Assembly: GCF_029601685.1 (NCBI RefSeq)
Contig: NZ_JARRIR010000005.1
Coordinates: 325,202-389,201, forward strand
Length of the DNA: 64,000 nt
DNA from: Metarhizobium sp017305935
GTDB lineage: Bacteria; Pseudomonadota; Alphaproteobacteria; Rhizobiales; Rhizobiaceae
Direction of reading: 5' to 3'
Shown: piece by piece, positions 43,489 through 53,057 of the stretch
How positions within the stretch are numbered: the stretch's first letter is position 1
Layout: every line of letters starts with the position of its first letter
Made by a program: the position numbers and the translations under genes
Notes under the pieces: generated by a model
The model's database searches: none
What the model saw: only the letters and a program-made list of their open reading frames with translations
Told to the model about the DNA's origin: nothing

Positions 43489-43540
43489 AGCAATTCCGGA
43501 AAAAGCGTGAAGCGGTTTTGTGCCCGTAATGGCGTAAAAG
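43487..43540. repeat. Rhizobial palindromic repeat, copy C (between alkB and coaA)
   Basis: AAAGCAATTCCGGAAAAAGC, then GTGAAGCGGTTTTG, then CCCGTAATGGCGTAAAAG follow the alkB stop. The same word order appears in copy B. The element fills the whole gap to the convergent coaA stop at 43543. Confidence 0.65.
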
Positions 43541-43542
43541 GT

Positions 43543-44538
43543 TTACAGCTTGCGCAACGCCACCGTCTCGATCAGGTGGTTGTCGCCCTTGCGCAGGATG
43601 AGGTCGGCGCGCGGCCGGGTCGGCAGGATGTTGCGGCGCAGGTTTTTCAGGTTGATGTTCTGCCACAGGCCTTCGGCCGTCTCCAGCGCATCCTCCTCGC
43701 TGATCGAGGCATAGCGGTGAAAGTAGGAGGAGGGATCGCGGAAGGCTGTCTGGCGCAGGCGCATGAAGCGCGTCACGTACCAGTCGTGAATCCGGTCCTC
43801 GTCGGCATCGATATAGATCGAGAAATCGAAGAAATCCGAGACCATCGGCACGATCTTGCCATCGGCCGGCAGGTCGCGCGATTGCAGCACGTTGATGCCT
43901 TCGAAGATCAGAATGTCCGGCCGGTCGATGGTGCGGAATTCGTCCGGCAGCACGTCATAGGTCATGTGCGAATAGAGCGGCGCCTGCACGTTCGGCTGGC
44001 CGGCCTTGATCGCCGAAAGGAAGCGCAGGATCGCGGTCGTGTCGTAGCTTTCGGGAAAACCCTTGCGGTTCATCAGATTGTCCCGCTGCAAAATGGCGTT
44101 CGGGAACAGGAAGCCGTCGGTGGTGATCAGGTCCACTTTCGGGCTCGACGGCCAGCGCGCCAACAGCTCTTTCAGCACGCGGGCGGTGGTCGATTTTCCC
44201 ACGGCCACTGAGCCGGCAATGCCGATGACGAAGGGCGTCTTGGCCGCGCCGGAGAGATTGAGGAAGCGATTGCGCTGCTGGAACAGCAGTTGCGAGGATT
44301 CCACATGCGAGGAGAGCAGTCGCGACAGCGACAGGTAGATGCGCCGCACCTCCTTGAGATCGATCGGGTCGCCGAGGGATCGCAGCCGGCTCACTTCATC
44401 CGCCGTCAGGGTCAAAGGCGTGTCGGCCCGGAATTTCGCCCATTCGTCGGATGTGAAGAAATGATAGGGCGAAAAACTGTTGGCCTGGAAGTGATCGAGC
44501 GCTTCGGGCACTGCGATATCCTTGGTGACGATGGTCAT
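43543..44538 (-). CDS. coaA: Pantothenate kinase (type I)
   Basis: CoaA phosphorylates pantothenate with ATP, the first and controlling step of CoA synthesis. The 331-aa type I kinase has Walker A in IGIAGSVAVGKSTTA, the ITTDGFLFPNA motif, and the SDFFDFSIYID region of the CoA-binding fold. Its start overlaps the hisE stop by 4 bases, so it is tied to the histidine cluster, as in many Rhizobiales. Confidence 0.95.
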   Translation of the reverse strand: MTIVTKDIAVPEALDHFQANSFSPYHFFTSDEWAKFRADTPLTLTADEVSRLRSLGDPIDLKEVRRIYLSLSRLLSSHVESSQLLFQQRNRFLNLSGAAKTPFVIGIAGSVAVGKSTTARVLKELLARWPSSPKVDLITTDGFLFPNAILQRDNLMNRKGFPESYDTTAILRFLSAIKAGQPNVQAPLYSHMTYDVLPDEFRTIDRPDILIFEGINVLQSRDLPADGKIVPMVSDFFDFSIYIDADEDRIHDWYVTRFMRLRQTAFRDPSSYFHRYASISEEDALETAEGLWQNINLKNLRRNILPTRPRADLILRKGDNHLIETVALRKL

Positions 44539-44858
44539 GACGGTTGCCGGCCTGCCTTTTCCGTGAGGCCGGATTGTCCGGTGCGCCGTTCTAGCTCCGC
44601 CAGCACTGCGGCGAGCGGAATATCGGCGATCTTCAGCACGACGAGCAGGTGATAGAGCAGATCGGCCGCCTCGTATCTGAGATTGTCGCGATCGTCGGCG
44701 ATGGCGGCGATCACCGTTTCGACCGCCTCCTCGCCGAGCTTCTTGGCGGCCTTGGGCTGGCCGGCCGCGACAAGTTTCGCCGTCCAGGACTCTTCCGGCG
44801 GCGCCTTGGCGCGCTCCGCGACGATGGTTTCCAGGTCGGAAAGGGAAAATCCGCTCAT
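44535..44858 (-). CDS. hisE: Phosphoribosyl-ATP pyrophosphatase
   Basis: HisE converts PR-ATP to PR-AMP, the second step of histidine synthesis. This 107-aa stand-alone form carries the helical MazG-like core with EEAVETVIAAI and EAADLLYHLLVVL. In enterobacteria it is fused to HisI; here HisI is not nearby. It lies 9 bases below hisF and overlaps coaA by 4 bases. Confidence 0.93.
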   Translation of the reverse strand: MSGFSLSDLETIVAERAKAPPEESWTAKLVAAGQPKAAKKLGEEAVETVIAAIADDRDNLRYEAADLLYHLLVVLKIADIPLAAVLAELERRTGQSGLTEKAGRQPS

Positions 44859-44867
44859 GATCGCGCC

Positions 44868-45644
<777 letters not shown>

Positions 45645-46385
45645 TTACGCGGCCTCCCTTGCGGCCTTGATCAGCGCCAGCGCTTCGGCCGGATCGATGC
45701 GGCCATCATACAGCGCCCGGCCGGAAATCGCGCCTTCCAGTTTGGCGGCATCGGGCTGAATCATCCGGCGGATGTCGTCCAGCGAGGCGAGTCCGCCGGA
45801 GGCGATCACCGGGATGGAAACGGCATCGGCCAGTTCCAGCGTCGAGGCCCAGTTGATGCCGGCGAGAATGCCGTCGCGGTCGATGTCGGTATAGATGATC
45901 GCGGCGACGCCGGCGCCCTCGAATTTCTTCGCCAGCTCGATGACGCCGAGCTCGGAGCCTTCCGCCCAGCCTTCGACCGCCACCTTGCCGCCCTTGGCGT
46001 CGATGCCGACGGCGACCTTGCCGGGAAAGCGCTTGCAGGCTTCGATGACGAGTGCGGGATCGCGCACGGCCACCGTGCCGAGGATGACGCGGGCGAGACC
46101 GCGCGCCAGCCAGCGTTCGATATGCTCCAGCGTGCGGATGCCGCCGCCGAGCTGCACCGGATTTTTGGTGGCCTTGAGGATCGCGTCGACCGCATCGCCG
46201 TTGACCGACTGGCCGGCAAAAGCGCCGTTGAGATCGACCACATGCAGCCATTCGAAGCCCTGATCCTCGAAGGCTTTCGCTTGTGCTGCGGGATCGGGAT
46301 TGTAGACGGTCGCCTGGTTCATGTCGCCGAGCTTGAGGCGCACGCACTGGCCGTCCTTGAGGTCGATGGCGGGGAAAAGGATCAT
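45645..46385 (-). CDS. hisA: ProFAR isomerase
   Basis: HisA catalyses the Amadori-like opening of ProFAR to PRFAR, the fourth histidine step, on a two-fold TIM barrel. The 246-aa protein has D8 in FPAIDLKDGQCVRL and the second acid in IYTDIDRDG. The ATG at 46385 is preceded by GAGGT; a longer frame upstream runs through a palindromic repeat. It follows hisH across a 103-base repeat and abuts hisF. Confidence 0.97.
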   Translation of the reverse strand: MILFPAIDLKDGQCVRLKLGDMNQATVYNPDPAAQAKAFEDQGFEWLHVVDLNGAFAGQSVNGDAVDAILKATKNPVQLGGGIRTLEHIERWLARGLARVILGTVAVRDPALVIEACKRFPGKVAVGIDAKGGKVAVEGWAEGSELGVIELAKKFEGAGVAAIIYTDIDRDGILAGINWASTLELADAVSIPVIASGGLASLDDIRRMIQPDAAKLEGAISGRALYDGRIDPAEALALIKAAREAA

Positions 46386-46400
46386 GTCTTGGACCTCGCT

Positions 46401-46503
46401 TAGAGCATTTCCAGGAAAAGTGGATACCCGTTTCCGACCGGAAATGCGATAAAACAAAGAGTTGGAGCGTTTTCGCGATTCGAAGAAAAGAGGAAATGCT
46501 CTA
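46401..46503. repeat. Rhizobial palindromic repeat, copy D, inside the his operon
   Basis: TAGAGCATTTCC (46401-46412) and GGAAATGCTCTA (46492-46503) are perfect 12-base inverted ends around a mosaic interior (AGGAAAAGTGG, CCCGTTTCC, CGGAAATGCGATAAAACAA, GGAGCGTTTTCGCG). The right end supplies the hisH stop codon (TAG on the minus strand, 46503-46501). The same ordered words occur in copy A at 11688. It would be transcribed between hisH and hisA and could fold into a long hairpin. Confidence 0.8.
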
Positions 46504-47151
46504 GGGCGCCCAGCGCAGGAAATTGGCGATCAGGTCGAGCCCGAGTTTTTGGCTTTTCTCGGGGTGGAACTGCGCGCCCGCCTTGTTGTCGCGGGCGACG
46601 AAAGCGGTCATCGGCCCGCCGTAATCGGTGGTGGCGACGACATCTTGCGGCTGGGCGGCGGCCAGATGGTAGGAATGCACGAAATAGGCGTGCAGCCCGT
46701 CCGGGCCGGTCGGGATGCCTTCGAACAGCGGATGGGCGCTCGCAAGCGTAAGCGTGTTCCAGCCGATCTGCGGGATTTTCAGCGTGGGATCGGCGGGCGT
46801 CATCTCGACGACGTCGCCCGCAATCCAGCCGAGGCCTTGGGTGATCGTCTTTTCCAGCCCGCGCGACGACATCAGCTGCATGCCGACGCAGATGCCGAGG
46901 AAGGGGCGGGCCTTGGCCTCGACCGCCTCGATGAGCGCTTGGCTCATGCCGTTGACGGCATCGAGGCCGCGGCGGCAATCGGCATAGGCGCCGACGCCGG
47001 GCAGCACGACGCGGTCGGCGATGGCGACGTTTTCCGGCCTGTCCGTCAGGTCGATATGGGCGTCGATCCCGGCTTCGCGGGCGGCGCGCTCGAAGGCCTT
47101 CGTCGCCGAGCGCAGGTTTCCGGAACCGTAATCGATGATTGCGACGCGCAT
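46501..47151 (-). CDS. hisH: Imidazole glycerol phosphate synthase glutamine amidotransferase subunit
   Basis: HisH hydrolyses glutamine and passes ammonia to HisF. The 216-aa class I amidotransferase has nucleophile C88 in FLGICVGMQLM and the histidine/glutamate pair in QFHPEKSQ near the end. It ends within palindromic repeat D, which provides its stop codon. Its start shares a base with the DUF2628 stop. Confidence 0.97.
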   Translation of the reverse strand: MRVAIIDYGSGNLRSATKAFERAAREAGIDAHIDLTDRPENVAIADRVVLPGVGAYADCRRGLDAVNGMSQALIEAVEAKARPFLGICVGMQLMSSRGLEKTITQGLGWIAGDVVEMTPADPTLKIPQIGWNTLTLASAHPLFEGIPTGPDGLHAYFVHSYHLAAAQPQDVVATTDYGGPMTAFVARDNKAGAQFHPEKSQKLGLDLIANFLRWAP

Positions 47152-47630
47152 CAGCGTCCTCCGTCAAAATCGAGTAGGCCGAGCGCGGAACTGGCGGCGC
47201 GGCGTGCGTTGTTCGGCGCGGGCAACGCGCTCCAGTCGGGGCCGGATGGCGTGGCGGCTGCCGTTGCCGGATCGTTGAAATAGAGTTCCTCGGCCGTGTC
47301 GATATCGTCGGCGACGACGATTCCGTCGAGCGTCCAGTCCTTGCGTTCGAGATCGCCGGCGACAAGGCTCGGCCCTTCCAGTGCCACGAGCATGGACACG
47401 GCCACGGCCAATGCCAGGCCGGCAAAGAAAAGACCGGGCTGCCGGGCGATGGTGATCGCCAGCACCTGCAGGATCAGCGCCAGAGCGCCGCTGAACCAAA
47501 GCCGTTTGCCCAGCAGCCAGAGCCCCGGAAACAGGAAGGCGATCAGCGAAAAACCGTCACGGACGAAACGGGTGCGGGCGTGATCGGCTTCCGGCCCGCC
47601 CGGCGGCGTCAAGACGAGATAGCTTGCCAT
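47151..47630 (-). CDS. DUF2628 membrane protein
   Basis: A 159-aa protein of unknown function between hisB and hisH. The N-terminal half is hydrophobic, with segments at about residues 27-43 and 46-60 and another near 64-84 (GLFFAGLALAVAVSMLVAL). The remainder is soluble and acidic. This gene sits in the his operon of many Rhizobiales, so it is likely co-expressed, but a role in histidine synthesis has not been shown. Confidence 0.83.
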   Translation of the reverse strand: MASYLVLTPPGGPEADHARTRFVRDGFSLIAFLFPGLWLLGKRLWFSGALALILQVLAITIARQPGLFFAGLALAVAVSMLVALEGPSLVAGDLERKDWTLDGIVVADDIDTAEELYFNDPATAAATPSGPDWSALPAPNNARRAASSALGLLDFDGGR

Positions 47631-47663
47631 GTCGTTGCCTTGCCCCGTGTGTCACGGATTGCT

Positions 47664-48272
47664 TCAGACAAGCGTGCCCTTCGTGGAAGGAACGCGCCCT
47701 GCCTGGCGTGGATCGATCTCCGTCGCGGTGCGCAGCACGCGGGCGACGGCCTTGAAGCAGGTTTCGGCGATGTGATGGTTGTTGGCGCCGTAATGGTTCA
47801 TCACATGCAGCGTCATGCCGGCATTCTGGGCCAGCGCCTGGAAGAATTCGCGCACCAGCTCGGTATCAAAGGTGCCGATCTTCGGGGCGCTGAAATTGAC
47901 GTTCCAGACGAGGAAGGGGCGGCCGGAAAGATCGACGCCGGCCTTGGTCATCGTCTCGTCCATGACGAGGTCGAGCGAGGCATAGCGCGTGATGCCGCGC
48001 CGGTCGCCGAGCGCCTTGGCGATGGCCTGGCCGATGGCGATGCCGGTGTCTTCGACCGCATGGTGGTCGTCGACATGCAGGTCGCCCTTGGTCTCGATTT
48101 CCATGTCGATGAGCGAATGTCGGCAAAGCTGGTCGAGCATATGGTCGAAGAAGCCGACGCCGGTCGAAATCCTGGCGATGCCGCTGCCGTCGAGATTGAC
48201 GGAGACGGAAACCGAGGTTTCGTTGGTCGTGCGGGAAATGCTCGCGCTGCGGCTTTGCTTGTTATCGGCCAT
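47664..48272 (-). CDS. hisB: Imidazoleglycerol-phosphate dehydratase
   Basis: HisB removes water from IGP to give imidazole-acetol phosphate. This 202-aa protein is the single-function dehydratase, without the phosphatase half of the enterobacterial HisB. The metal-binding HHAVEDTGIAIGQA and HHIAETCFKA histidine motifs are present, as are GFFDHMLDQLCRH and RPFLVW. ATG 48272 (MADNKQSRSA) starts before the core; an upstream frame of 39 residues has no match. It is the first gene of the leftward his run and diverges from hslV. Confidence 0.95.
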   Translation of the reverse strand: MADNKQSRSASISRTTNETSVSVSVNLDGSGIARISTGVGFFDHMLDQLCRHSLIDMEIETKGDLHVDDHHAVEDTGIAIGQAIAKALGDRRGITRYASLDLVMDETMTKAGVDLSGRPFLVWNVNFSAPKIGTFDTELVREFFQALAQNAGMTLHVMNHYGANNHHIAETCFKAVARVLRTATEIDPRQAGRVPSTKGTLV

Positions 48273-48485
48273 CGCAGACTCCACTGATAGACGGTTGCCG
48301 CTCCATATCAGGCACCGCCCCAAGAATCCAGCGCGAAGGGGCAAAAGCGGTACGGTTGCGAGGATGGGATTGTGACGGACGTTTTTCAACGGATTGTAAT
48401 CGCGCCGGCACCGCTTACATAGGCCTCAAACGCTGCCCTGTCGGGCGGCAGGAAGGGCCGGCAGGACCGGCGGAAAAGGTGTTCG

Positions 48486-49010
48486 ATGACAACGATTATT
48501 ACGGTTCGAAAGGGCGGCAAGGTGGTGCTGGCCGGCGACGGCCAGGTCAGCCTCGGCCAGACGGTCATGAAGGGCAATGCCCGCAAGGTGCGGCGCATCG
48601 GCAAGGGCGACGTGATCGCCGGTTTCGCCGGTGCGACGGCCGATGCCTTCACGCTGCTGGAGCGCCTCGAAAAGAAGCTCGACCAGTATCCAGGGCAATT
48701 GATGCGCGCCGCCGTCGAGCTTGCCAAGGACTGGCGCACCGACAAATACCTGCGCAATCTCGAAGCGATGATGATCGTCGCCGACAGGACGATAACGCTT
48801 GCGATCACCGGCAATGGCGACGTGCTGGAGCCCGAGCATGGGGTGATGGCGATCGGTTCGGGCGGCAATTATGCCCTCGCCGCCGCGCGCGCGCTCATCG
48901 ATACGGACCAGTCGGCCGAAGAAATCGCCCGCAAGGCCCTCGATATCGCCGCCGATATCTGCGTCTATACCAATCACAATCTGGTGGTCGAAACGCTCGA
49001 CGCCGAATAA
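48486..49010 (+). CDS. hslV: ATP-dependent protease subunit HslV
   Basis: HslV is the proteasome-like peptidase of the HslVU (ClpQY) complex. The 174-aa protein begins M-T-T-I-I-T, so removal of methionine would expose the catalytic threonine, and the GFAGATADAFTL and MIVADRTITL blocks match the family. hslU starts 51 bases downstream. The 213-base gap to hisB is the shared divergent promoter region; I could not identify a clear heat-shock (RpoH) promoter. Confidence 0.96.
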   Translation: MTTIITVRKGGKVVLAGDGQVSLGQTVMKGNARKVRRIGKGDVIAGFAGATADAFTLLERLEKKLDQYPGQLMRAAVELAKDWRTDKYLRNLEAMMIVADRTITLAITGNGDVLEPEHGVMAIGSGGNYALAAARALIDTDQSAEEIARKALDIAADICVYTNHNLVVETLDAE

Positions 49011-49061
49011 CTTCTTCTTTTGAGGCGATTGCCGCTTTCGGGATCGCCGGAGACAGACGAT

Positions 49062-50369
49062 ATGACGACTTTTTCCCCCCGCGAAATCGTGTCGGAACTC
49101 GACCGTTTCATCATCGGCCAGCATGAGGCCAAGCGCGCGGTGGCGATTGCGCTGCGCAACCGCTGGCGCCGCCAGCAGCTCGACGCGGATCTGCGCGACG
49201 AGGTCATGCCCAAGAACATCCTGATGATCGGCCCGACCGGCGTCGGCAAGACCGAGATCTCGCGCCGCCTCGCCAAGCTGGCCGGCGCGCCCTTCATCAA
49301 GGTTGAAGCCACCAAGTTCACCGAGGTCGGTTATGTCGGCCGCGACGTCGAGCAGATCGTGCGCGATCTCGTTGAGATCGGCATCGGCCTGGTGCGCGAG
49401 AAGAAGCGCGCCGACGTCCAGGCCAAGGCCCATGCCAGCGCCGAGGAGCGCGTTCTCGATGCGCTGGTCGGCTCGACGGCTTCGCCTGCCACCCGCGACA
49501 GCTTTCGCAAGAAGCTGCGCGACGGCCAGCTCGACGATAAGGAAATCGAGATCGAGATCGCCGACAGCGGCTCCGGCATGCCGGGCTTCGAGATTCCGGG
49601 CATGCCCGGCGCCAATATCGGCGTGTTGAACCTGTCGGACATGTTCGGCAAGGCGATGGGCGGGCGTACCAAGCGGGTCAAGACCACGGTTCGTGAAAGC
49701 TACAAGGAACTGATTCGCGACGAATCCGACAAGCTGATCGACAATGAGGCGATCAGCCGCGAGGCCGTGCGCTCGGTCGAGAACGACGGCATCGTCTTCC
49801 TCGACGAAATCGACAAGATCGCCGCCCGCGATGGCGGCATGGGCGCCGGCGTCTCCCGCGAAGGCGTGCAGCGCGACCTGCTGCCGCTGGTCGAGGGCAC
49901 CACGGTTTCGACCAAATACGGGCCGGTGAAGACCGATCACATCCTTTTCATCGCGTCCGGCGCTTTCCATGTCTCCAAGCCTTCGGACCTGTTGCCGGAA
50001 CTGCAAGGCCGCCTGCCGATCCGCGTCGAGCTGAAGCCGCTGACCAAGGAAGATTTCCGCCGCATCCTGACGGAGACCGAGGCCAGCCTCATCCGCCAGT
50101 ATATCGCGCTGATGGGCACCGAGGATCTGACGCTCGAATTCACCGAGGACGCCATCGATGCGCTCGCCGATGTCGCCGTGCATCTCAACAGCTCGGTGGA
50201 AAACATCGGCGCCCGCCGCCTGCAGACGGTGATGGAGCGCGTGCTCGACGAAATCTCCTTCGCCGCGCCCGACAAGGGCGGCCAGTCGGTGACCATAGAC
50301 GAAGCCTATGTGCGCGAGCATGTCGGCGACCTCGCTCGCAACACCGACCTGTCCAGGTTCATTCTCTAA
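49062..50369 (+). CDS. hslU: ATP-dependent protease ATPase subunit HslU
   Basis: HslU is the AAA+ unfoldase that feeds HslV. The 435-aa protein has Walker A at G57-T64 (GPTGVGKT), Walker B IVFLDEIDKIAARD, an I-domain between about residues 110 and 235, and the C-terminal LSRFIL tail that inserts into HslV. The start at 49062 (MTTFSPREIVSELD) is preferred over an upstream in-frame ATG at 49020. It completes the hslVU pair and is followed by two tandem hairpins. Confidence 0.97.
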   Translation: MTTFSPREIVSELDRFIIGQHEAKRAVAIALRNRWRRQQLDADLRDEVMPKNILMIGPTGVGKTEISRRLAKLAGAPFIKVEATKFTEVGYVGRDVEQIVRDLVEIGIGLVREKKRADVQAKAHASAEERVLDALVGSTASPATRDSFRKKLRDGQLDDKEIEIEIADSGSGMPGFEIPGMPGANIGVLNLSDMFGKAMGGRTKRVKTTVRESYKELIRDESDKLIDNEAISREAVRSVENDGIVFLDEIDKIAARDGGMGAGVSREGVQRDLLPLVEGTTVSTKYGPVKTDHILFIASGAFHVSKPSDLLPELQGRLPIRVELKPLTKEDFRRILTETEASLIRQYIALMGTEDLTLEFTEDAIDALADVAVHLNSSVENIGARRLQTVMERVLDEISFAAPDKGGQSVTIDEAYVREHVGDLARNTDLSRFIL

Positions 50370-50379
50370 ACCTGAAATT

Positions 50380-50441
50380 GGCGGCGCTTCACGTGATTCA
50401 TAATCGCGTGAAGCGCCGCCGCGAGTGCCGAACGGCACTCG
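50380..50441. repeat. Tandem perfect hairpins downstream of hslU
   Basis: GGCGGCGCTTCACG (50380-50393) pairs perfectly with CGTGAAGCGCCGCC (50407-50420), 13-base loop; then CGAGTGCCG (50422-50430) pairs with CGGCACTCG (50433-50441), 2-base loop. No T-run follows, so an intrinsic terminator is uncertain; transcript-end protection or Rho-linked arrest are alternatives. The first loop region also holds a degraded CACGTG word. Confidence 0.6.
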
Positions 50442-50567
50442 ACAGCCGGGCCGGTTCCTCGTATGGAGAGGCCCGCTGGCTCGAGACGTCCCGATCCGCC
50501 GGGCTTTTGACGCGCTGTGTCAAGAACCACTTTCGCCAGGATCGGCACCGCTGGAAGGAATGCTGAC

Positions 50568-51506
50568 ATGCGGCGCTTTGCCTTTTCCCTGCTGATTTCC
50601 TGCGCGCTGCTGGCGCCGACGCTGTCGCATGCTGCGACCATGGTGCCCTCTGGCAATCGCAATGCCGAGCAGCCGGCCATACCGGGCGCCTCCGTGCGCC
50701 GCACCAAGGCGGGCAAGACCAGTTTCGATCAGAAATACGAGAAGATCCGCGACCTGCTGGCCTCGGACAAGAAGCTGATCGCCAAGATCAAGTCGACGGC
50801 CAACGCCTATGGCATCGCGCCGATCCATATCGTCGGCGCGCTGGTCGGCGAGCATACCTACAATGTCGATGCCTATGACCGGCTGCAATCCTATTACGTC
50901 AAGGCCGCCTCCTATGCCGGCAACAGTTTCCGCTTCGCCTATGACGGGGAATCGATCGCCGATTTCATCAAGCGGCCGGAATTTGCCGGCTGCAAGGGCG
51001 ATTCCTATGAGCTGTGGACCTGCCGCGAGGATATCTGGGACGCGAAGTTCCGGGGTAAGAGCGTCGGCGGCAAGAGTTATCCCGACAACCGGTTCAGTGC
51101 GGTCTTCTTCCAGCCCTTCTATGCCGGCCAGACGTTCGGGCTCGGCCAGGTCAATCCGCTGACGGCGTTGATGATGTCCGATATGGTGTCGCGCACCTCC
51201 GGCCTGCCGAAGCTCGATGAGAACGATGCCGGCGAGGTCTATCGCGCCATCATGGATCCGGACCAGTCGCTGGCCTTTACCGCTGCGATCATCCGCAAAT
51301 CCATCGACGACTATCGTAAGATCGCCGGCATGGATATTTCGCGGAACCCGGGCCTGACCGCGACGCTTTATAATATCGGCAATTCGAAAGCCCGCGCCCG
51401 GGCGCTTGCCGCGAAAAATGCCGGCGGGGCGACCGTCTGGCCGGAAGAGAATTATTACGGCTGGCTGATCAACGACAAGCTGGCCGAGTTGCAAGCCCTG
51501 CTCTGA
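50568..51506 (+). CDS. DUF1402 family exported protein
   Basis: A 312-aa protein of a family largely limited to Rhizobiales. The start ATG 50568 gives a clear signal peptide (MRRFAFSLLISCALLAPTLSH, cleavage probably after SHA near residue 24), so it is likely periplasmic. The mature part contains the GQVNPLTALMMSD and NPGLTATLYNIGN segments. The latter resembles motifs of lytic transglycosylase-like folds, but the match is too weak to call. It lies between hslU and a cytochrome P450. Confidence 0.82.
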   Translation: MRRFAFSLLISCALLAPTLSHAATMVPSGNRNAEQPAIPGASVRRTKAGKTSFDQKYEKIRDLLASDKKLIAKIKSTANAYGIAPIHIVGALVGEHTYNVDAYDRLQSYYVKAASYAGNSFRFAYDGESIADFIKRPEFAGCKGDSYELWTCREDIWDAKFRGKSVGGKSYPDNRFSAVFFQPFYAGQTFGLGQVNPLTALMMSDMVSRTSGLPKLDENDAGEVYRAIMDPDQSLAFTAAIIRKSIDDYRKIAGMDISRNPGLTATLYNIGNSKARARALAAKNAGGATVWPEENYYGWLINDKLAELQALL

Positions 51507-51553
51507 CGGATCCTCACAAGGGATCGGCCGGGCGGATGAAGAAAGGCTGATCC

Positions 51554-52951
51554 ATGGACATGCGTCCAGACCCCTTCGAGCCGCCGGCCCCGATTCCGCG
51601 CAGCACGCCGCCGTCGCGGCTGGAGATCGTGCGCACCGTCATGCGCAATCCGCTGGAACTCTGGGGCGTGCCGTCCTACACGCTGCCGTGGATTTACACC
51701 GAATTTTTTCGTGAGCGGACACTGATCGTCAACGATCCCGGCCTCATCCGCCATGTGCTAGTCGATAATGTCGGCAATTACTGCATGTCGGAGATCCGGC
51801 AATTGCTGCTGCGGCCCATCCTGCGCGACGGGCTGCTGACCGCCGAAGGCGAGGTGTGGAAACGCTCGCGAAAAGCCATGGCCCCGGTCTTCACCCCCCG
51901 CCATGCCAAAGGTTTCGCCGGGCAGATGCTGCGCCAGTCCGAACTCTATGCGCGGAAATACGAAGGGTCGGACAGCGCGATCCATGACCTCTCGGTCGAT
52001 ATGACGGAACTGGCCTTCGCCATCCTCTCCGACACGCTGTTTTCCGGCCAGATCGCCACCAAATCGGAAAAATTCTCCGACGATGTCGACCAGTTGCTGC
52101 ACCGCATGGGCCGTGTCGATCCCATGGACCTGTTGCGCGCCCCGCCCTGGGTGCCCCGCCTGACACGCATTGGCGGCCGGAAAGTGCTGGCCAAATTCCG
52201 CGGCATCGTCGCCGATACCATGGCGATGCGGCTGGAGGCGATGCAGCGCGACCCGGCGAGCGTTCCCGGCGATTTCCTGACGCTGCTTCTGGAACAGGCC
52301 GGTCCCGAGGGCCTGACCATGGACGAGATCGAGGACAATATCCTCACCTTCATCGGCGCCGGCCATGAGACCACGGCCCGCGCGCTCGCCTGGACGCTCT
52401 ATTGCGTCGCCAACACCCCCGATTTCCGCGACCGGATGGAAGCGGAGATCGACGCGGTTCTGGACGAGGGGGCCGAGCCGGTCGACTGGCTGGACCGGAT
52501 GCCGCATGTGCGCGCTGCCTTTGAGGAGGCGCTGCGGCTCTATCCGCCGGCGCCCTCGATCAATCGCGCCGCCATCGACCGCGATATGTGGAAAAGCCCG
52601 GACGGCAAGACGCTGGTGATCGAGCCCGGCGTCACCATCCTAATTATGCCCTGGACGCTGCATCGCCATGAGCTCTATTGGGAAAAGCCGCGCGCCTTCC
52701 TGCCCGAGCGTTTTCTGCCGGAAAATCGAGGCAAGATCGGCCGCTTCCAGTTCCTGCCCTTCGGCGCCGGCCCGCGCGTGTGCATCGGCGCGACCTTCGC
52801 GCTGCAGGAGGCGGTGATCGCGCTCGCGGTGCTGATGCGCCGTTTCCGCTTCGACGTGACGCCGGAGACGAACCCGTGGCCGGTGCAGAAACTGACGACC
52901 CAGCCGGCTGAAGGCCTGCCGATGCGCGTCAGCGTAAGGCCGAGACCGTGA
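51554..52951 (+). CDS. Cytochrome P450
   Basis: A 465-aa haem monooxygenase without signal or membrane anchor, so soluble. The oxygen-activation threonine lies in GAGHETTARAL, the ExxR helix in EEALRLYP, and the haem cysteine is C410 in FGAGPRVCIG. Substrate cannot be read from sequence. No ferredoxin or reductase gene lies nearby, so it must use a redox partner coded elsewhere. It starts 48 bases after the DUF1402 gene, and its stop is 6 bases from parS-like site 5. Confidence 0.93.
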   Translation: MDMRPDPFEPPAPIPRSTPPSRLEIVRTVMRNPLELWGVPSYTLPWIYTEFFRERTLIVNDPGLIRHVLVDNVGNYCMSEIRQLLLRPILRDGLLTAEGEVWKRSRKAMAPVFTPRHAKGFAGQMLRQSELYARKYEGSDSAIHDLSVDMTELAFAILSDTLFSGQIATKSEKFSDDVDQLLHRMGRVDPMDLLRAPPWVPRLTRIGGRKVLAKFRGIVADTMAMRLEAMQRDPASVPGDFLTLLLEQAGPEGLTMDEIEDNILTFIGAGHETTARALAWTLYCVANTPDFRDRMEAEIDAVLDEGAEPVDWLDRMPHVRAAFEEALRLYPPAPSINRAAIDRDMWKSPDGKTLVIEPGVTILIMPWTLHRHELYWEKPRAFLPERFLPENRGKIGRFQFLPFGAGPRVCIGATFALQEAVIALAVLMRRFRFDVTPETNPWPVQKLTTQPAEGLPMRVSVRPRP

Positions 52952-52956
52952 GCAAA

Positions 52957-52972
52957 TGTTTCACGTGAAATG
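52957..52972. other. parS-like site 5
   Basis: TGTTTCACGTGAAATG matches 14 of 16 parS positions, and its core TTTCACGTGAAA is perfectly symmetric. It sits just after the P450 stop, about 52.3 kb from the origin gap, and is the farthest copy I see in the window. Confidence 0.65.
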
Positions 52973-53057
52973 TTTTGTCGCTTGCCGGCCATCCTCTCCC
53001 TGTCCTAACAGCGTAGATCATAAGGATCTCTTCTCGTCGTTTTGGGGATGACAGCGC

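Noticed and set aside
50383..50398. CACGTG in the hairpin after hslU as a parS site
   Set aside because: It matches only about 12 of 16 positions and is better explained as part of the 14-base hairpin.
48426..50438. Long minus-strand frame opposite hslV and hslU
   Set aside because: It is antisense to the whole hslVU pair, which has strong family motifs, and shows none itself.
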